64,000 bases of DNA, from contig NZ_JACJLQ010000003.1 of NCBI RefSeq assembly GCF_016902295.1, positions 1 through 64,000 of the forward strand, given 5' to 3'. Source of the DNA: Bacteroides caecigallinarum. Its GTDB lineage: Bacteria > Bacteroidota > Bacteroidia > Bacteroidales > Bacteroidaceae. The position numbers and the translations under genes were made by a program. Every line of letters begins with the position of its first letter. Position 1 is the stretch's first letter. The notes under the pieces were generated by a model. It was not told the origin of the DNA. It saw nothing but the letters and a program-made list of their open reading frames with translations, and did no database searches. This document shows positions 43,897 through 53,496 of this stretch, piece by piece.

Positions 43897-45435
43897 ATGT
43901 TAGTAAAACTTTACGGTGCCGCTGTACAGGGCATTGATGCGACAATAGTTACAATTGAGGTAAACAGTTCGAGGGGAATAAAGTTCTTTTTAGTGGGCCT
44001 TCCTGACTCGGCAGTAAAAGAAAGTCATGAAAGAATCATGTCTGCTCTTAACGTAAACGGATACAAAATTCCATCTTGCCAGATTGTAGTAAACATGGCT
44101 CCTGCTGACATAAGGAAAGAGGGCTCATCCTACGACCTGCCGTTGGCAATAGGTATAATGGCTGCCACCGGAATAGTTTCAGCCGAAAAACTAAACCGAT
44201 ATCTAATCATAGGTGAACTTAGCCTTGACGGAAGCCTGCAGCCCATTAAAGGAGCTCTTCCCGTAGCTATTGCGGCAAGAGCACAAGGATTTGAGGGTTT
44301 CATTCTGCCAAAACAAAACGCCCGCGAGGCAGCCGTAGTCAACAACCTCGATGTTTACGGTGTGGAAAACATTAAGGAAGTGGTAGAGTTCTTCAACGGG
44401 ACACGCAAACTGGAGCCTACTATAGTACACACAAGAGAAGAGTTCTACAAAAATCAGACAGACTTTCCATTCGATTTTGCCGACGTCAAAGGACAGGAAA
44501 ATGTAAAACGTGCATTGGAAGTGGCAGCCGCTGGCGGACACAACATTATAATGATAGGTGCTCCTGGTAGCGGAAAATCAATGATGGCAAAACGTCTGCC
44601 AAGTATATTACCGCCACTTACACTTTCAGAAAGCCTGGAAACTACAAAAATACATTCTGTAGCGGGGAAATTAGGTAAAGACATATCACTGATTGCCACA
44701 CGACCTTTCAGAAGTCCCCATCATACCATATCGCAAGTGGCGATGGTTGGTGGAGGCACTAATCCTCATCCTGGAGAAATCAGTCTCGCCCACAATGGGG
44801 TTTTGTTTCTTGATGAACTTCCAGAATTTTCAAGAAGCGTATTAGAGGTATTAAGACAGCCACTCGAAGACAGACACATCACAATATCACGCGCTAAATA
44901 TGTTTTAGACTACCCTGCCAGCTTCATGCTCGTGGCATCAATGAATCCTTGCCCATGTGGTTACTATAATCATCCTACAAAGAATTGCGTATGTTCACCC
45001 GGACAAGTACAGCGATACCTCAATAAGATTTCCGGTCCTTTATTAGACAGAATAGACATTCAGGTTGAAATAGTACCGGTACCGTTCGAAAAAATTTCAG
45101 AGCGTGAAAAAGGAGAAAGCAGTTCCGCCATAAGAGAAAGGGTTATCAGAGCACGAAAAATCCAGGAGAAACGTTTCGAGAAAGAAAAAGGCATTCATTG
45201 TAACGCACAGATGACATCGTCATTGCTCCATACACATGCACAACCAGACTCTCAAGGACTGAACCTACTGAAGAATGCCATGACAAGACTTAACCTGTCG
45301 GCACGCGCATACGACCGCATCCTTAAAGTATCACGTACAATCGCAGATCTTGAAGGGAGCCAAGACATACAGTCATCGCATATAGCTGAAGCCATAAGCT
45401 ACAGGAACCTTGACAGAGAAAACTGGGCGGGATGA
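43897..45435 (+). CDS. comM: YifB/ComM-family Mg-chelatase-like AAA ATPase
   Basis: A 512-residue protein: an N-terminal Lon-protease-like domain (about 1-170), a Mg-chelatase AAA core with Walker A GAPGSGKS near 223-230, Walker B VLFLDELPEF near 303-312, a cysteine cluster (CPCGYYN and NCVCSP) near 350-368, and the Mg_chelatase_C tail. In Vibrio, ComM is a branch-migration helicase used in natural transformation; its role in Bacteroides is untested. It ends 17 bases before the convergent cation efflux gene. Confidence 0.88.
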   Translation: MLVKLYGAAVQGIDATIVTIEVNSSRGIKFFLVGLPDSAVKESHERIMSALNVNGYKIPSCQIVVNMAPADIRKEGSSYDLPLAIGIMAATGIVSAEKLNRYLIIGELSLDGSLQPIKGALPVAIAARAQGFEGFILPKQNAREAAVVNNLDVYGVENIKEVVEFFNGTRKLEPTIVHTREEFYKNQTDFPFDFADVKGQENVKRALEVAAAGGHNIIMIGAPGSGKSMMAKRLPSILPPLTLSESLETTKIHSVAGKLGKDISLIATRPFRSPHHTISQVAMVGGGTNPHPGEISLAHNGVLFLDELPEFSRSVLEVLRQPLEDRHITISRAKYVLDYPASFMLVASMNPCPCGYYNHPTKNCVCSPGQVQRYLNKISGPLLDRIDIQVEIVPVPFEKISEREKGESSSAIRERVIRARKIQEKRFEKEKGIHCNAQMTSSLLHTHAQPDSQGLNLLKNAMTRLNLSARAYDRILKVSRTIADLEGSQDIQSSHIAEAISYRNLDRENWAG

Positions 45436-45452
45436 TGCAGGACAAACAGGCG

Positions 45453-46457
45453 TCATCTCGCATTTATCTCGTTCTCATTAAGAATAAAATTAGACAAAGT
45501 TATCTTTTGCTGATTTGACATAGGAGCTTTTCTGTGTTTACATGTGCTGAATATACAATTACTGCATTTAGGTTTCTCAAAAATATCACACGGATCCAGA
45601 TGCAAAGTAAGCTGGACCTTCTCGCCATATTTGTCTGTCAGGACTTTTTTCAGTTTTTCGCCGGCCTTGTGTCCCTCAGAAACAGTGTAATACCAAGGTA
45701 CTGTAAGGTCACAGTCTATATAAATGCAGTTTCCGGACTTTATAACCTTTGCATTATGTATGTCCACCCACTCCGGCTGACGGTTATCATTCAGCAGTCC
45801 GGCCAGTTCCTCAAGAAGCTTGTCATCGGCTGTATCCAGCAGTCCGGCAATGGTGTTTCTCAGGATTGATACTCCGGTAACGATTATAATCGAGCCAAAA
45901 ACAAGTGCAAGCGCACTATCTATCCATGCAAGTCCTGTGAAATAAAGTACAAGCAATCCGGCTACAAGACCTATTGTAGAATAAGTGTCCGACTGCAAAT
46001 GTTTTCCGCCTGCAACCAAAGCCATCGAGCCATATTTCTTACCTGTTCTGATACTGTAATATCCCATCAGATAGTTTAATACTCCTGAAACAGCCACTAT
46101 GACAATACCAATATCCAGTTTCTCAACCTCAGCAGGAACGACCAATCTCTTAATAGCCTCGTAGATAATCATACATCCTGCAACACTGATAAGAATACCT
46201 TCGACAGAAGCAGATATGAGTTCTATCTTTCCATGTCCGTAAGGATGCTCCTTGTCTCCGGGTTTGGCTCCCCAACTCAGACAATATAAACTGATTAAAC
46301 CTGCCACAACATTAACGATACTTTCCATTGCATCTGTAAGTACACCAACAGAGTTAGTAAGGAAATACGCTATGAATTTACCTATCAGTATCAGTCCCGA
46401 AATCAGTACTATTCGTCTTTGGACCTTAAGTTTTATCTGTTCCTCGTTCATAAACAA
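45453..46457 (-). CDS. Cation diffusion facilitator metal efflux protein
   Basis: A 334-residue inner-membrane CDF transporter with six transmembrane segments. Metal-site motifs: TDAMESIVN in segment 2, HPYGHGKIE after segment 3, and the second acidic/histidine pair in segment 5 (QSDTY). A C-terminal cytoplasmic domain follows, and the tail carries five cysteines (CDIFEKPKCSNCIFSTC), unusual for this family and probably a metal-binding site. The ion (Zn2+, Fe2+ or Mn2+) cannot be told from sequence. Confidence 0.85.
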   Translation of the reverse strand: MFMNEEQIKLKVQRRIVLISGLILIGKFIAYFLTNSVGVLTDAMESIVNVVAGLISLYCLSWGAKPGDKEHPYGHGKIELISASVEGILISVAGCMIIYEAIKRLVVPAEVEKLDIGIVIVAVSGVLNYLMGYYSIRTGKKYGSMALVAGGKHLQSDTYSTIGLVAGLLVLYFTGLAWIDSALALVFGSIIIVTGVSILRNTIAGLLDTADDKLLEELAGLLNDNRQPEWVDIHNAKVIKSGNCIYIDCDLTVPWYYTVSEGHKAGEKLKKVLTDKYGEKVQLTLHLDPCDIFEKPKCSNCIFSTCKHRKAPMSNQQKITLSNFILNENEINAR

Positions 46458-46473
46458 AAGAATTAATCTGCGG

Positions 46474-46481
46474 CAAAGTTA
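46474..46481 (-). promoter_or_regulatory. -7 box of the cation efflux gene
   Basis: TAACTTTG on the minus strand fits TAnnTTTG. The predicted start near 46467 leaves a very short leader before the ATG at 46457. Confidence 0.5.
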
Positions 46482-46536
46482 TAAATAATAGATTTAACTG
46501 GAATAATAAATTATATTAGCTTTTTCAAATGGTGTT

Positions 46537-46573
46537 TAAACAGTATTTAAATGTCGTTTAAACTGTGTTTAAA
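46537..46573. repeat. Four phased TTTAAA palindromes, 11-bp period
   Basis: TAAA, always within TTTAAA, at 46537, 46548, 46559 and 46570, exactly 11 bases apart; two units extend to the eight-base palindrome GTTTAAAC. It lies between two divergent promoters, 31 bases upstream of the metG -33 element. Same architecture as at 7513 and 28550. Confidence 0.8.
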
Positions 46574-46603
46574 ACTCATAAAACCATCTTTGGGCTATTC
46601 AAA

Positions 46604-46634
46604 TTGCATAGCTGATAAATAATGTATATCTTTG
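46604..46634 (+). promoter_or_regulatory. metG promoter
   Basis: TTG (46604-46606), 20 bases, TATCTTTG (46627-46634): exact fit to the Bacteroidetes consensus. Start near 46641, leader about 42 nt. Confidence 0.8.
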
Positions 46635-46682
46635 CACTCATCTTAAACTACTTACAACAAAAAAGGAATAACTATATAGCAA

Positions 46683-48725
46683 ATGGAAAAGAAATTCAAA
46701 AGAACAACCGTGACATCGGCACTTCCATACGCCAACGGTCCTGTACACATAGGACACCTGGCGGGAGTTTATGTACCAGCCGATATTTACGTCCGCTATC
46801 TCAGACTTAAGAAAGAAGATGTAATCTTCATCGGCGGATCAGACGAACATGGTGTGCCTATCACTATCCGCGCAAAGAAGGAAGGCGTAACTCCACAGGA
46901 TGTAGTAGATCGCTACCATACACTTATACGCGACTCTTTCAAGGAATTCGGTATCTCGTTCGATGTTTACGGACGTACTTCATCAGAAATACATCATCAG
47001 ACAGCTTCGGATTTCTTCCGCAAGCTTTATGATAAAGGCGAATTCATAGAAAAGACTTCTGAACAATACTACGACGAAGAAGCCAAGACATTCCTTGCCG
47101 ACAGATATATCACCGGCGAATGTCCTCGCTGCCATGCAGAAGGCGCTTACGGCGACCAGTGCGAAAAATGTGGCAGCACCCTCTCGCCTACTGAACTTAT
47201 CAATCCTAAGAGTGCCATCAGCGGCAGCCAGCCTGTAATGAAGGAAACAAAACACTGGTATCTGCCACTCGACAAGCACGAAGGATGGTTGCGCAAATGG
47301 ATTCTTGAAGACCACAAGGAATGGCGTCCTAACGTTTACGGACAGTGCAAGAGCTGGCTCGACATGGGACTACAGCCACGCGCCGTAAGCCGTGACCTTG
47401 ACTGGGGTATTCCTGTTCCGGTAGAAGGAGCGGACGGTAAAGTGCTTTACGTATGGTTCGACGCTCCTATCGGATATATTTCAAACACTAAGGAACTGCT
47501 TCCTGATTCATGGGAAAAATGGTGGAAAGACCCTGAAACACGTCTTGTTCACTTCATCGGTAAGGACAACATTGTGTTCCACTGTATAGTATTCCCTGCC
47601 ATGCTGAAGGCTGAAGGAAGCTATATCCTGCCGGACAATGTTCCTTCAAACGAGTTCCTGAACCTCGAAGGGGACAAGATTTCAACTTCACGCAACTGGG
47701 CAGTATGGTTGCACGAGTATCTGAAGGACTTCCCTGGCAAACAGGATGTTCTGCGTTATGTCCTCACAGCCAACGCTCCTGAAACCAAAGACAATGACTT
47801 CACTTGGAAAGACTTCCAGGCACGCAATAACAACGAGCTTGTAGCTGTTTATGGTAACTTTGTAAACCGCGCGCTCGTTCTTACTGGCAAATATTTCGAC
47901 GGAAAAGTTCCTGCCGCTGGCGAACTTACAGACTACGACCGCGAAACACTGAAAGAATTTGCGGACGTTAAGGCTGAAGTGGAAAAACTTCTCGATGTAT
48001 TCAAGTTCCGCGATGCACAGAAAGAAGCAATGAACCTTGCCCGCATCGGTAACAAGTATCTTGCTGATACAGAACCCTGGAAACTCGCCAAGACAGATAT
48101 GGACCGTGTGGCTACTATCCTGAACATCGCTCTTCAGCTTGTAGCCAACCTTGCTATCGCATTCGAACCATTCCTGCCGTTCAGCTCTGCAAAACTTCGC
48201 GGTATGCTTAACATGGACTCATTCGAATGGGAAAGTCTGGGACGTACCGACCTTCTTGCAACAGGTCACCAACTTGGCAAGGCCGAACTTCTGTTCGAGA
48301 AAATTGAAGACAGCGCAATAGAAGCACAGGTACAGAAGCTTCTTGACACTAAGAAGGCTAACGAAGCTGCTGCTTACAAGGCTAACCCAATTAAGCCAAC
48401 AATAGCATTCGAAGACTTTGAGAAGCTTGATATCCGTGTAGGTACAGTTCTTGAATGCGAAGTAGTGCCTAAGATGAAGAAGCTGCTGAAGTTCAAGATT
48501 GCCGACGGACTTGAAAACCGTACTATCGTAAGCGGTATCGCACAACACTACAAACCGGAAGAGCTGGTAGGGAAACAGGTTCTGTTCATTGCCAACCTTG
48601 CTCCACGTCAGTTCAAGAACGGCCTTGTGAGCGAAGGTATGATTTTGAGCGCCGAGAACTTCGACGGTTCACTGGCAGTCACTTCACTTTTGAAAGAAGT
48701 TAAACCTGGTAGCCAGGTCTGCTAA
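46683..48725 (+). CDS. metG: Methionine-tRNA ligase
   Basis: Charges tRNA-Met. The 680-residue protein has HIGH at residues 22-25, the zinc knuckle CPRC/CEKC near 146-162, a KMSKS equivalent reading KISTS near 334-338, the anticodon-binding helical domain, and a C-terminal tRNA-binding OB-fold (EMAP II type) over the last 110 residues, which dimerises the enzyme. It has its own promoter and a strong terminator and does not continue into the polysaccharide cluster by transcription. Confidence 0.96.
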   Translation: MEKKFKRTTVTSALPYANGPVHIGHLAGVYVPADIYVRYLRLKKEDVIFIGGSDEHGVPITIRAKKEGVTPQDVVDRYHTLIRDSFKEFGISFDVYGRTSSEIHHQTASDFFRKLYDKGEFIEKTSEQYYDEEAKTFLADRYITGECPRCHAEGAYGDQCEKCGSTLSPTELINPKSAISGSQPVMKETKHWYLPLDKHEGWLRKWILEDHKEWRPNVYGQCKSWLDMGLQPRAVSRDLDWGIPVPVEGADGKVLYVWFDAPIGYISNTKELLPDSWEKWWKDPETRLVHFIGKDNIVFHCIVFPAMLKAEGSYILPDNVPSNEFLNLEGDKISTSRNWAVWLHEYLKDFPGKQDVLRYVLTANAPETKDNDFTWKDFQARNNNELVAVYGNFVNRALVLTGKYFDGKVPAAGELTDYDRETLKEFADVKAEVEKLLDVFKFRDAQKEAMNLARIGNKYLADTEPWKLAKTDMDRVATILNIALQLVANLAIAFEPFLPFSSAKLRGMLNMDSFEWESLGRTDLLATGHQLGKAELLFEKIEDSAIEAQVQKLLDTKKANEAAAYKANPIKPTIAFEDFEKLDIRVGTVLECEVVPKMKKLLKFKIADGLENRTIVSGIAQHYKPEELVGKQVLFIANLAPRQFKNGLVSEGMILSAENFDGSLAVTSLLKEVKPGSQVC

Positions 48726-48756
48726 CAGATTAGAAATCAATAAATCAAGCATAAAG

Positions 48757-48785
48757 GGCGGGATTATGAATGTCCCGCCTTTTTT
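48757..48785 (+). terminator. Terminator after metG
   Basis: GGCGGGA (48757-48763) pairs with TCCCGCC (48773-48779), followed by six Ts. It ends 17 bases before the start of the flippase gene. Confidence 0.9.
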
Positions 48786-48802
48786 CATAAAACCTCAGGA
48801 AA

Positions 48803-50248
48803 GTGTCAAACAATTCTCTAAAGGAAAAAACAGCGAAAGGGCTTCTGTGGGGAGGACTTGGGAACGGAATTCTACAAATTCTGAACCTTGTCTTTGGCAT
48901 ATTCCTTGCCCGTCTGCTGACACCTGCCGATTATGGTATGGTAGGGATGCTCGCCATCTTCAGCGCCATAGCCGGAACAATACAGGAGAGCGGATTTACA
49001 AACGCCCTCGTAAACAAACATGACATAACGCACAACGACTACAATGCCGTATTCTGGTTCAGCACACTTACAGGATGCGCATTATACATCATACTTTTTC
49101 TGTCGGCACCGTTAATAGCGGATTATTACAACCAGCCGGACCTTATAAAACTGTCAAGAATATATTTTCTCGGGTTTGTCATTTCAAGCACAGCGACATC
49201 ACATAACGCCTATCTGTTCAGAAACCTTATGACTAAAGAGAAGGCTACCGCACAGATTTATGCTATCACAATATCCTGCATTATAGGAATAATTCTTGCA
49301 TACAACAATATGTCATATTGGGGACTTGCCATACAAAACCTGATATACATTGCCATAGTAAATCTGAGTCTTTGGTATTTCTCTCCGTGGCGTCCGACAT
49401 TCAAGATAGATTTTGGACCGATAAAAGAGTTCTTCGGTTTCAGTGTCAAGATATTGCTCACCAATATATTCAATCAGATAAACAACAATATATTCTCAAC
49501 TATTATTGGCCGGAAATTCACGCCTCATTCTGTAGGACTATATACACAAGCCAACAAGTGGAACACCATGGGCTCGTCGTTGATAAGCTCTACCATCGGA
49601 GGTGTAGCCCAACCAGTATTCTCCCAAGCATCGGGCGACGTGAACAAACAGCTTGGCATCTTCAGAAAGATGTTAAGGTTTACATCCTATATATCATTCC
49701 CCACCATGTTCGGACTGGCTCTGATAGCACCTGAATTTATATTACTAACAATCAAGGACAAATGGATTGACTGTATTCCAATACTTCAACAATTATGCAT
49801 TTGGGGAGCCTTTTTACCGATAACTACCTTGTGCTCACACCTTTTGATAAGTCGCGGGAAATCAAATCTTAATCTTTACAGCAATATAATATTGGGTTGC
49901 ATACAGATTGCCGCTCTGCTCGTAAGCTGGAGATACGGACTGCCTATAATGATTTCAACTTACGTAGCCATAAACATTATATGGATGTCAGTATGGTATA
50001 TGATGGTAAGAAAGGAAATAAAACTTAAATTTACAGATGCGATGAAAGATATCTGTCCATTTATACTCATTACCATAGTCTCAATAATTGCGGCAAAGCT
50101 TGTATGTAGTCTTTTTGATTCGCGATATATTGTCCTGGCAATGAAAATCATCATAACAGCTATATTGTATCTTGGTATTTCGCGTTTGGCAAACGCCAAA
50201 ATACAGGACGAAATCTTTTCATATTTACTTAAAAGGAAAATAAAATGA
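48803..50248 (+). CDS. Lipopolysaccharide/polysaccharide flippase (Wzx/MOP type)
   Basis: A 481-residue inner-membrane protein with about 12-14 hydrophobic segments, N-terminal KGLLWGGLGNGILQILNL and ARLLTPADYGMVGM typical of polysaccharide_synt/TuaB-like members of the MOP superfamily. It would move lipid-linked oligosaccharide units across the membrane. The start is GTG at 48803, preceded by an AGGAAA ribosome site; no ATG alternative fits. Its stop overlaps the next gene's start (ATGA), so it leads a translationally coupled operon of glycosyltransferases. Confidence 0.85.
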   Translation: MSNNSLKEKTAKGLLWGGLGNGILQILNLVFGIFLARLLTPADYGMVGMLAIFSAIAGTIQESGFTNALVNKHDITHNDYNAVFWFSTLTGCALYIILFLSAPLIADYYNQPDLIKLSRIYFLGFVISSTATSHNAYLFRNLMTKEKATAQIYAITISCIIGIILAYNNMSYWGLAIQNLIYIAIVNLSLWYFSPWRPTFKIDFGPIKEFFGFSVKILLTNIFNQINNNIFSTIIGRKFTPHSVGLYTQANKWNTMGSSLISSTIGGVAQPVFSQASGDVNKQLGIFRKMLRFTSYISFPTMFGLALIAPEFILLTIKDKWIDCIPILQQLCIWGAFLPITTLCSHLLISRGKSNLNLYSNIILGCIQIAALLVSWRYGLPIMISTYVAINIIWMSVWYMMVRKEIKLKFTDAMKDICPFILITIVSIIAAKLVCSLFDSRYIVLAMKIIITAILYLGISRLANAKIQDEIFSYLLKRKIK

Positions 50249-51171
50249 TAAGCGTTATTATACCTCTATATAACTGCGGGAAATTTATCACACGAAGCAT
50301 CAGCTCTGTTCTCGGACAGACAGTAAAGGAATTCGAGATAATAGTAGTGGACGATGGCTCAACCGATGAAGGACCGGAAATAGTAGAGAAGATGAATTCT
50401 CCACTCATACGACTTATACGCCAGAAGAACCAGGGTGTATCCTGCGCCAGAAACAAAGGTATAAAAGAGGCAAAATACGATTTGATTGCTTTTCTTGACG
50501 CTGACGACGAATGGGACGCAGACCATCTTGAAACAATTCTATACTTATATAACAAATATCCACAATGCGGGGTGTTTGCAGCATCATACAGGATGTCATT
50601 AAAAGGTTCTATCATATACCCTGAACTAAATCCTAAGCTTCCTTTCAGTGATGATGGAATATTCTACAACTATTATGAGGTAGCTTCAGGCACAAGCCTT
50701 CCGATAAACTCGAACACGTATGCTGTAAGAAAAAGTGTTATAAACTCAATAGGCGGATACCCTGAGGGGATACCAACCGGAGAAGACATTCTGACTATGG
50801 CAAGGCTCAATGCTGTCTGTGAGTTTGCTTATTCTACAAAAGCCACATCCACATACTACATTCATAATGAGACAGTAAAAAGCGTACGACCTGTATTAAA
50901 GAAAGATCCGCTTGACAGACTTTTCTATGAGAACTATAAAATCTCAAAGCATAAAAAAGGAGCAAGGCTCTTTCTGTCTTCCTGGCACAAAAGAAGAATG
51001 ACAAGAGCAATAACACAACATGAATATGCTATAGGATTCGAACATTTTGTAAAAGCTTTTACAATTATGCCATTCCAGAAAAAACTTTATACTTCCCTGA
51101 TTGTTTCAATTATCTCAACAATTACCGGTAAAAGTATGATAGAACTGAACAATATGTTAAAACACAAATAA
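50245..51171 (+). CDS. Family 2 glycosyltransferase
   Basis: A 308-residue GT-A fold enzyme with the UDP-binding VDDGSTDEGPEIV near residues 35-47 and the DxD-type FLDADDEWD near 88-96. Acts on the cytoplasmic face to add a sugar to the lipid-linked repeat unit; the donor is unknown. A four-base overlap with the flippase gene and a 5-base gap to the next gene place it in the same operon. Confidence 0.85.
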   Translation: MISVIIPLYNCGKFITRSISSVLGQTVKEFEIIVVDDGSTDEGPEIVEKMNSPLIRLIRQKNQGVSCARNKGIKEAKYDLIAFLDADDEWDADHLETILYLYNKYPQCGVFAASYRMSLKGSIIYPELNPKLPFSDDGIFYNYYEVASGTSLPINSNTYAVRKSVINSIGGYPEGIPTGEDILTMARLNAVCEFAYSTKATSTYYIHNETVKSVRPVLKKDPLDRLFYENYKISKHKKGARLFLSSWHKRRMTRAITQHEYAIGFEHFVKAFTIMPFQKKLYTSLIVSIISTITGKSMIELNNMLKHK

Positions 51172-51176
51172 AAGCC

Positions 51177-52214
51177 ATGCCAACATTTACCGTTTTTCCA
51201 AATATAAAACCTTCGTCAGGCGGAAAAGGCAATCCGTACATCAGCGATTTCATATCGGCAATAAACAACGAGGAAGGTTGCAAAGTAGTAAATGAAAGCC
51301 ATAAAAATCCCCTGCTGAGCATACTGAAGCCATCAAATTGGGGAGACATATTTATATTCAACTGGTTCGAAAGCATTCCGGACTTCAAGTACGGATACAT
51401 ACAATCGGTATTGGCTATACTACTACTGTTTGTCCTGAAAATCAGACACAAGAAGATAATCTGGGTTCTTCACAACAAGAAGCCTCATCAGGGCAATAAA
51501 AGACAGATAAAAAAAATTATAACTTATCTGATAGCAAAAGAATCTGACTATATAATCACTCATGCCAGCGAAGGTGTCAGACTTATTAACGACAGATTCA
51601 GTTTCACGGCAGGCAAGACTTTCTACATTGACCACCCTACAAAAAACAGGCTGAGCATGATTACCGGCATGAGCCTGGATAAGTCGTACGACGTATTGAT
51701 ATGGGGTAACATTATCGGATACAAAGGTGTATATCAATATCTTAGGTACGTAAAGGAAGAGAATGTCAACGACATAAGAATATGTGTCGTAGGCAACTGC
51801 ACCACACCTCAAATAGCCGCTGATATAAAGTCAGTAGCAAGCAAGAACACTACATTAATCCTCAAGGGGGCAGCATTCGAAGAGCTGGCAGAATATATAG
51901 CCTCAACCGAATTTGTACTTATGCCATATCTTCAGGACTCGATATTAAGTTCAGGCATATTGATGGATTCACTCTCTTTCGGAGCAAAAGTTATAGGTCC
52001 GGACACAGGCTCATTCAGAGACTATGCCATGAATAAAGACCTGAACGTCTATGTATTCAATGAATACAAGGATATCAGCAACATTATTGAGAATTACAGA
52101 GGAATAAACATATCCGCAGAGAAATACAGTGAGTTCCTTGAAAAGAATAATTGGAAAAATTTTATCGGAAAAACTCTCAACTTAATAAATACTTCGGTAA
52201 CTTCATGCCGATAA
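51177..52214 (+). CDS. GT-B fold glycosyltransferase (family 4-like)
   Basis: A 345-residue protein. The N-terminal half has IIWVLHNKKPHQ and SDYIITHASEG, and the C-terminal half GNIIGYKGVYQYLRYV then LMPYLQDSILSSGILMDSLSFGAKVI, the position of the nucleotide-sugar acidic motif of GT4-like proteins. No signal peptide. The sugar donor and the linkage are unknown. Confidence 0.7.
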   Translation: MPTFTVFPNIKPSSGGKGNPYISDFISAINNEEGCKVVNESHKNPLLSILKPSNWGDIFIFNWFESIPDFKYGYIQSVLAILLLFVLKIRHKKIIWVLHNKKPHQGNKRQIKKIITYLIAKESDYIITHASEGVRLINDRFSFTAGKTFYIDHPTKNRLSMITGMSLDKSYDVLIWGNIIGYKGVYQYLRYVKEENVNDIRICVVGNCTTPQIAADIKSVASKNTTLILKGAAFEELAEYIASTEFVLMPYLQDSILSSGILMDSLSFGAKVIGPDTGSFRDYAMNKDLNVYVFNEYKDISNIIENYRGINISAEKYSEFLEKNNWKNFIGKTLNLINTSVTSCR

Positions 52215-52317
52215 TCTGAAACAAAACAATTTAATACACCATGAAATATATTTATAATTCAAAAAAAATCAGTAAGAGTATCTTCACATATTATTTATTA
52301 CTAACTTCACACCCATT

Positions 52318-53418
52318 ATGAAAATAGCATTAGTAAAACAGGAAGTATATCAGGACCTTTATGTGTGTCCGGTCACAGAAAAGGATGCGGCAAACATTCT
52401 ATTCTCATCAATGGGAAGAGTAGGTCCAATAGGTCTTATGGCTGAACTTGACGCCGATTTTTATATTGTAAAGGAAGAACCGGAATTCGAGACACAGATT
52501 TATCGCAAGGTAATACCTCATATTTCAAAATATCTGTATCTGCTCAAGACGGAAACTCTCGACAAGATTCCGGGACAGGAATTCAAACAGCCGGGGAGTC
52601 CGTTTCCGAACGGTAAATTCGCGGTGGACTGTCATGACATTGACTGGAGCAAATATGATGTGGTAATTTCAATAAATGTCAGTCTGCCTACTTCAGTAGT
52701 AAGAAGTTATCCACAGACACTGTTCGCATATATGATAGGCGAAGCAAACATGGCGACAGGGACAGTACACTTCGGATATGACGTGACAATGAATCAGATG
52801 GCAAGAGGGATAATCGCAAAGAAATGCGGCATAGTGGATTTCCCATATACTTTCCTCAGCTCGGACACTCTGCAGAAAATCATGCATAGCCACCTGGGAA
52901 GAGAAGCGGAGAATAAAGGTATTTTCATGGAAATCAACTCCACTACAGAACGCCCTGTAACAAAGGCACCCGCACATTTCCAGCCTCTCATAGACGAAGG
53001 GTATGAAATAATTCTCCACAAACAGCGTATTTTCGACAATCTTAAAAGCATCTACGACGCGAAATATTTCGTCAAGATGGGAGGACGACATATACGAGGT
53101 AATTCTGTAGCCGAAGCCGTATCGCTTGGCACACTCGCAATAATGAACAGGAATGAAGTAATCCATCACGAACTCATTATCGATGAGTGCGACGTCAAGA
53201 CTATGGACCAGATGCTGAATCTGATAAACAGGCTGGAAAAAGATACTGACCTGTACAAGGAATTATTGGCCAAGCAACAAAGAGTATTGAAAGAACTGTT
53301 CTTTGACGCGCCTATTCAGTCGCTTGCCAACTGTCTTGAAGAAAAGAGGAAAAACGGCAAGGCAAAACCTTATAAGTGGTATAACAAAATCGCAGACAGA
53401 TTCTGTTTTTTCAGATGA
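52318..53418 (+). CDS. Glycosyltransferase-like protein, GT-B type
   Basis: A 366-residue protein. The last third shows a GT-B pattern (KYFVKMGGRHIRGNSVAEAVSLGTLAIMN, then a helical tail), while the N-terminal third is less typical. It is separated from the gene before by about 100 bases containing AT-rich sequence. Family assignment is weaker than for its neighbours: another possibility is a polysaccharide-modifying enzyme with a GT-B-like fold. The donor is unknown. Confidence 0.55.
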   Translation: MKIALVKQEVYQDLYVCPVTEKDAANILFSSMGRVGPIGLMAELDADFYIVKEEPEFETQIYRKVIPHISKYLYLLKTETLDKIPGQEFKQPGSPFPNGKFAVDCHDIDWSKYDVVISINVSLPTSVVRSYPQTLFAYMIGEANMATGTVHFGYDVTMNQMARGIIAKKCGIVDFPYTFLSSDTLQKIMHSHLGREAENKGIFMEINSTTERPVTKAPAHFQPLIDEGYEIILHKQRIFDNLKSIYDAKYFVKMGGRHIRGNSVAEAVSLGTLAIMNRNEVIHHELIIDECDVKTMDQMLNLINRLEKDTDLYKELLAKQQRVLKELFFDAPIQSLANCLEEKRKNGKAKPYKWYNKIADRFCFFR

Positions 53419-53432
53419 CAAGGTATCAGTTA

Positions 53433-53494
53433 CAAGTTGACAACTTGTTAACTCGTCAACAGAAAGCAAACTCAAGAACTCAAAAACTTAAAAG
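53433..53494. repeat. Short relative of the 33551 repeat upstream of a glycosyltransferase
   Basis: CAAGTT-GAC-AACTTG (53433-53447) is a perfect inverted repeat, followed by TAACTCGTCAAC (53449-53460), which recurs at 33611-33622. Then comes an A-rich tract with ACTCAAGAACTCAAAA up to the ATG at 53497, as before the first skp. A shared repetitive leader at two unrelated genes. Confidence 0.55.
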
Positions 53495-53496
53495 TC

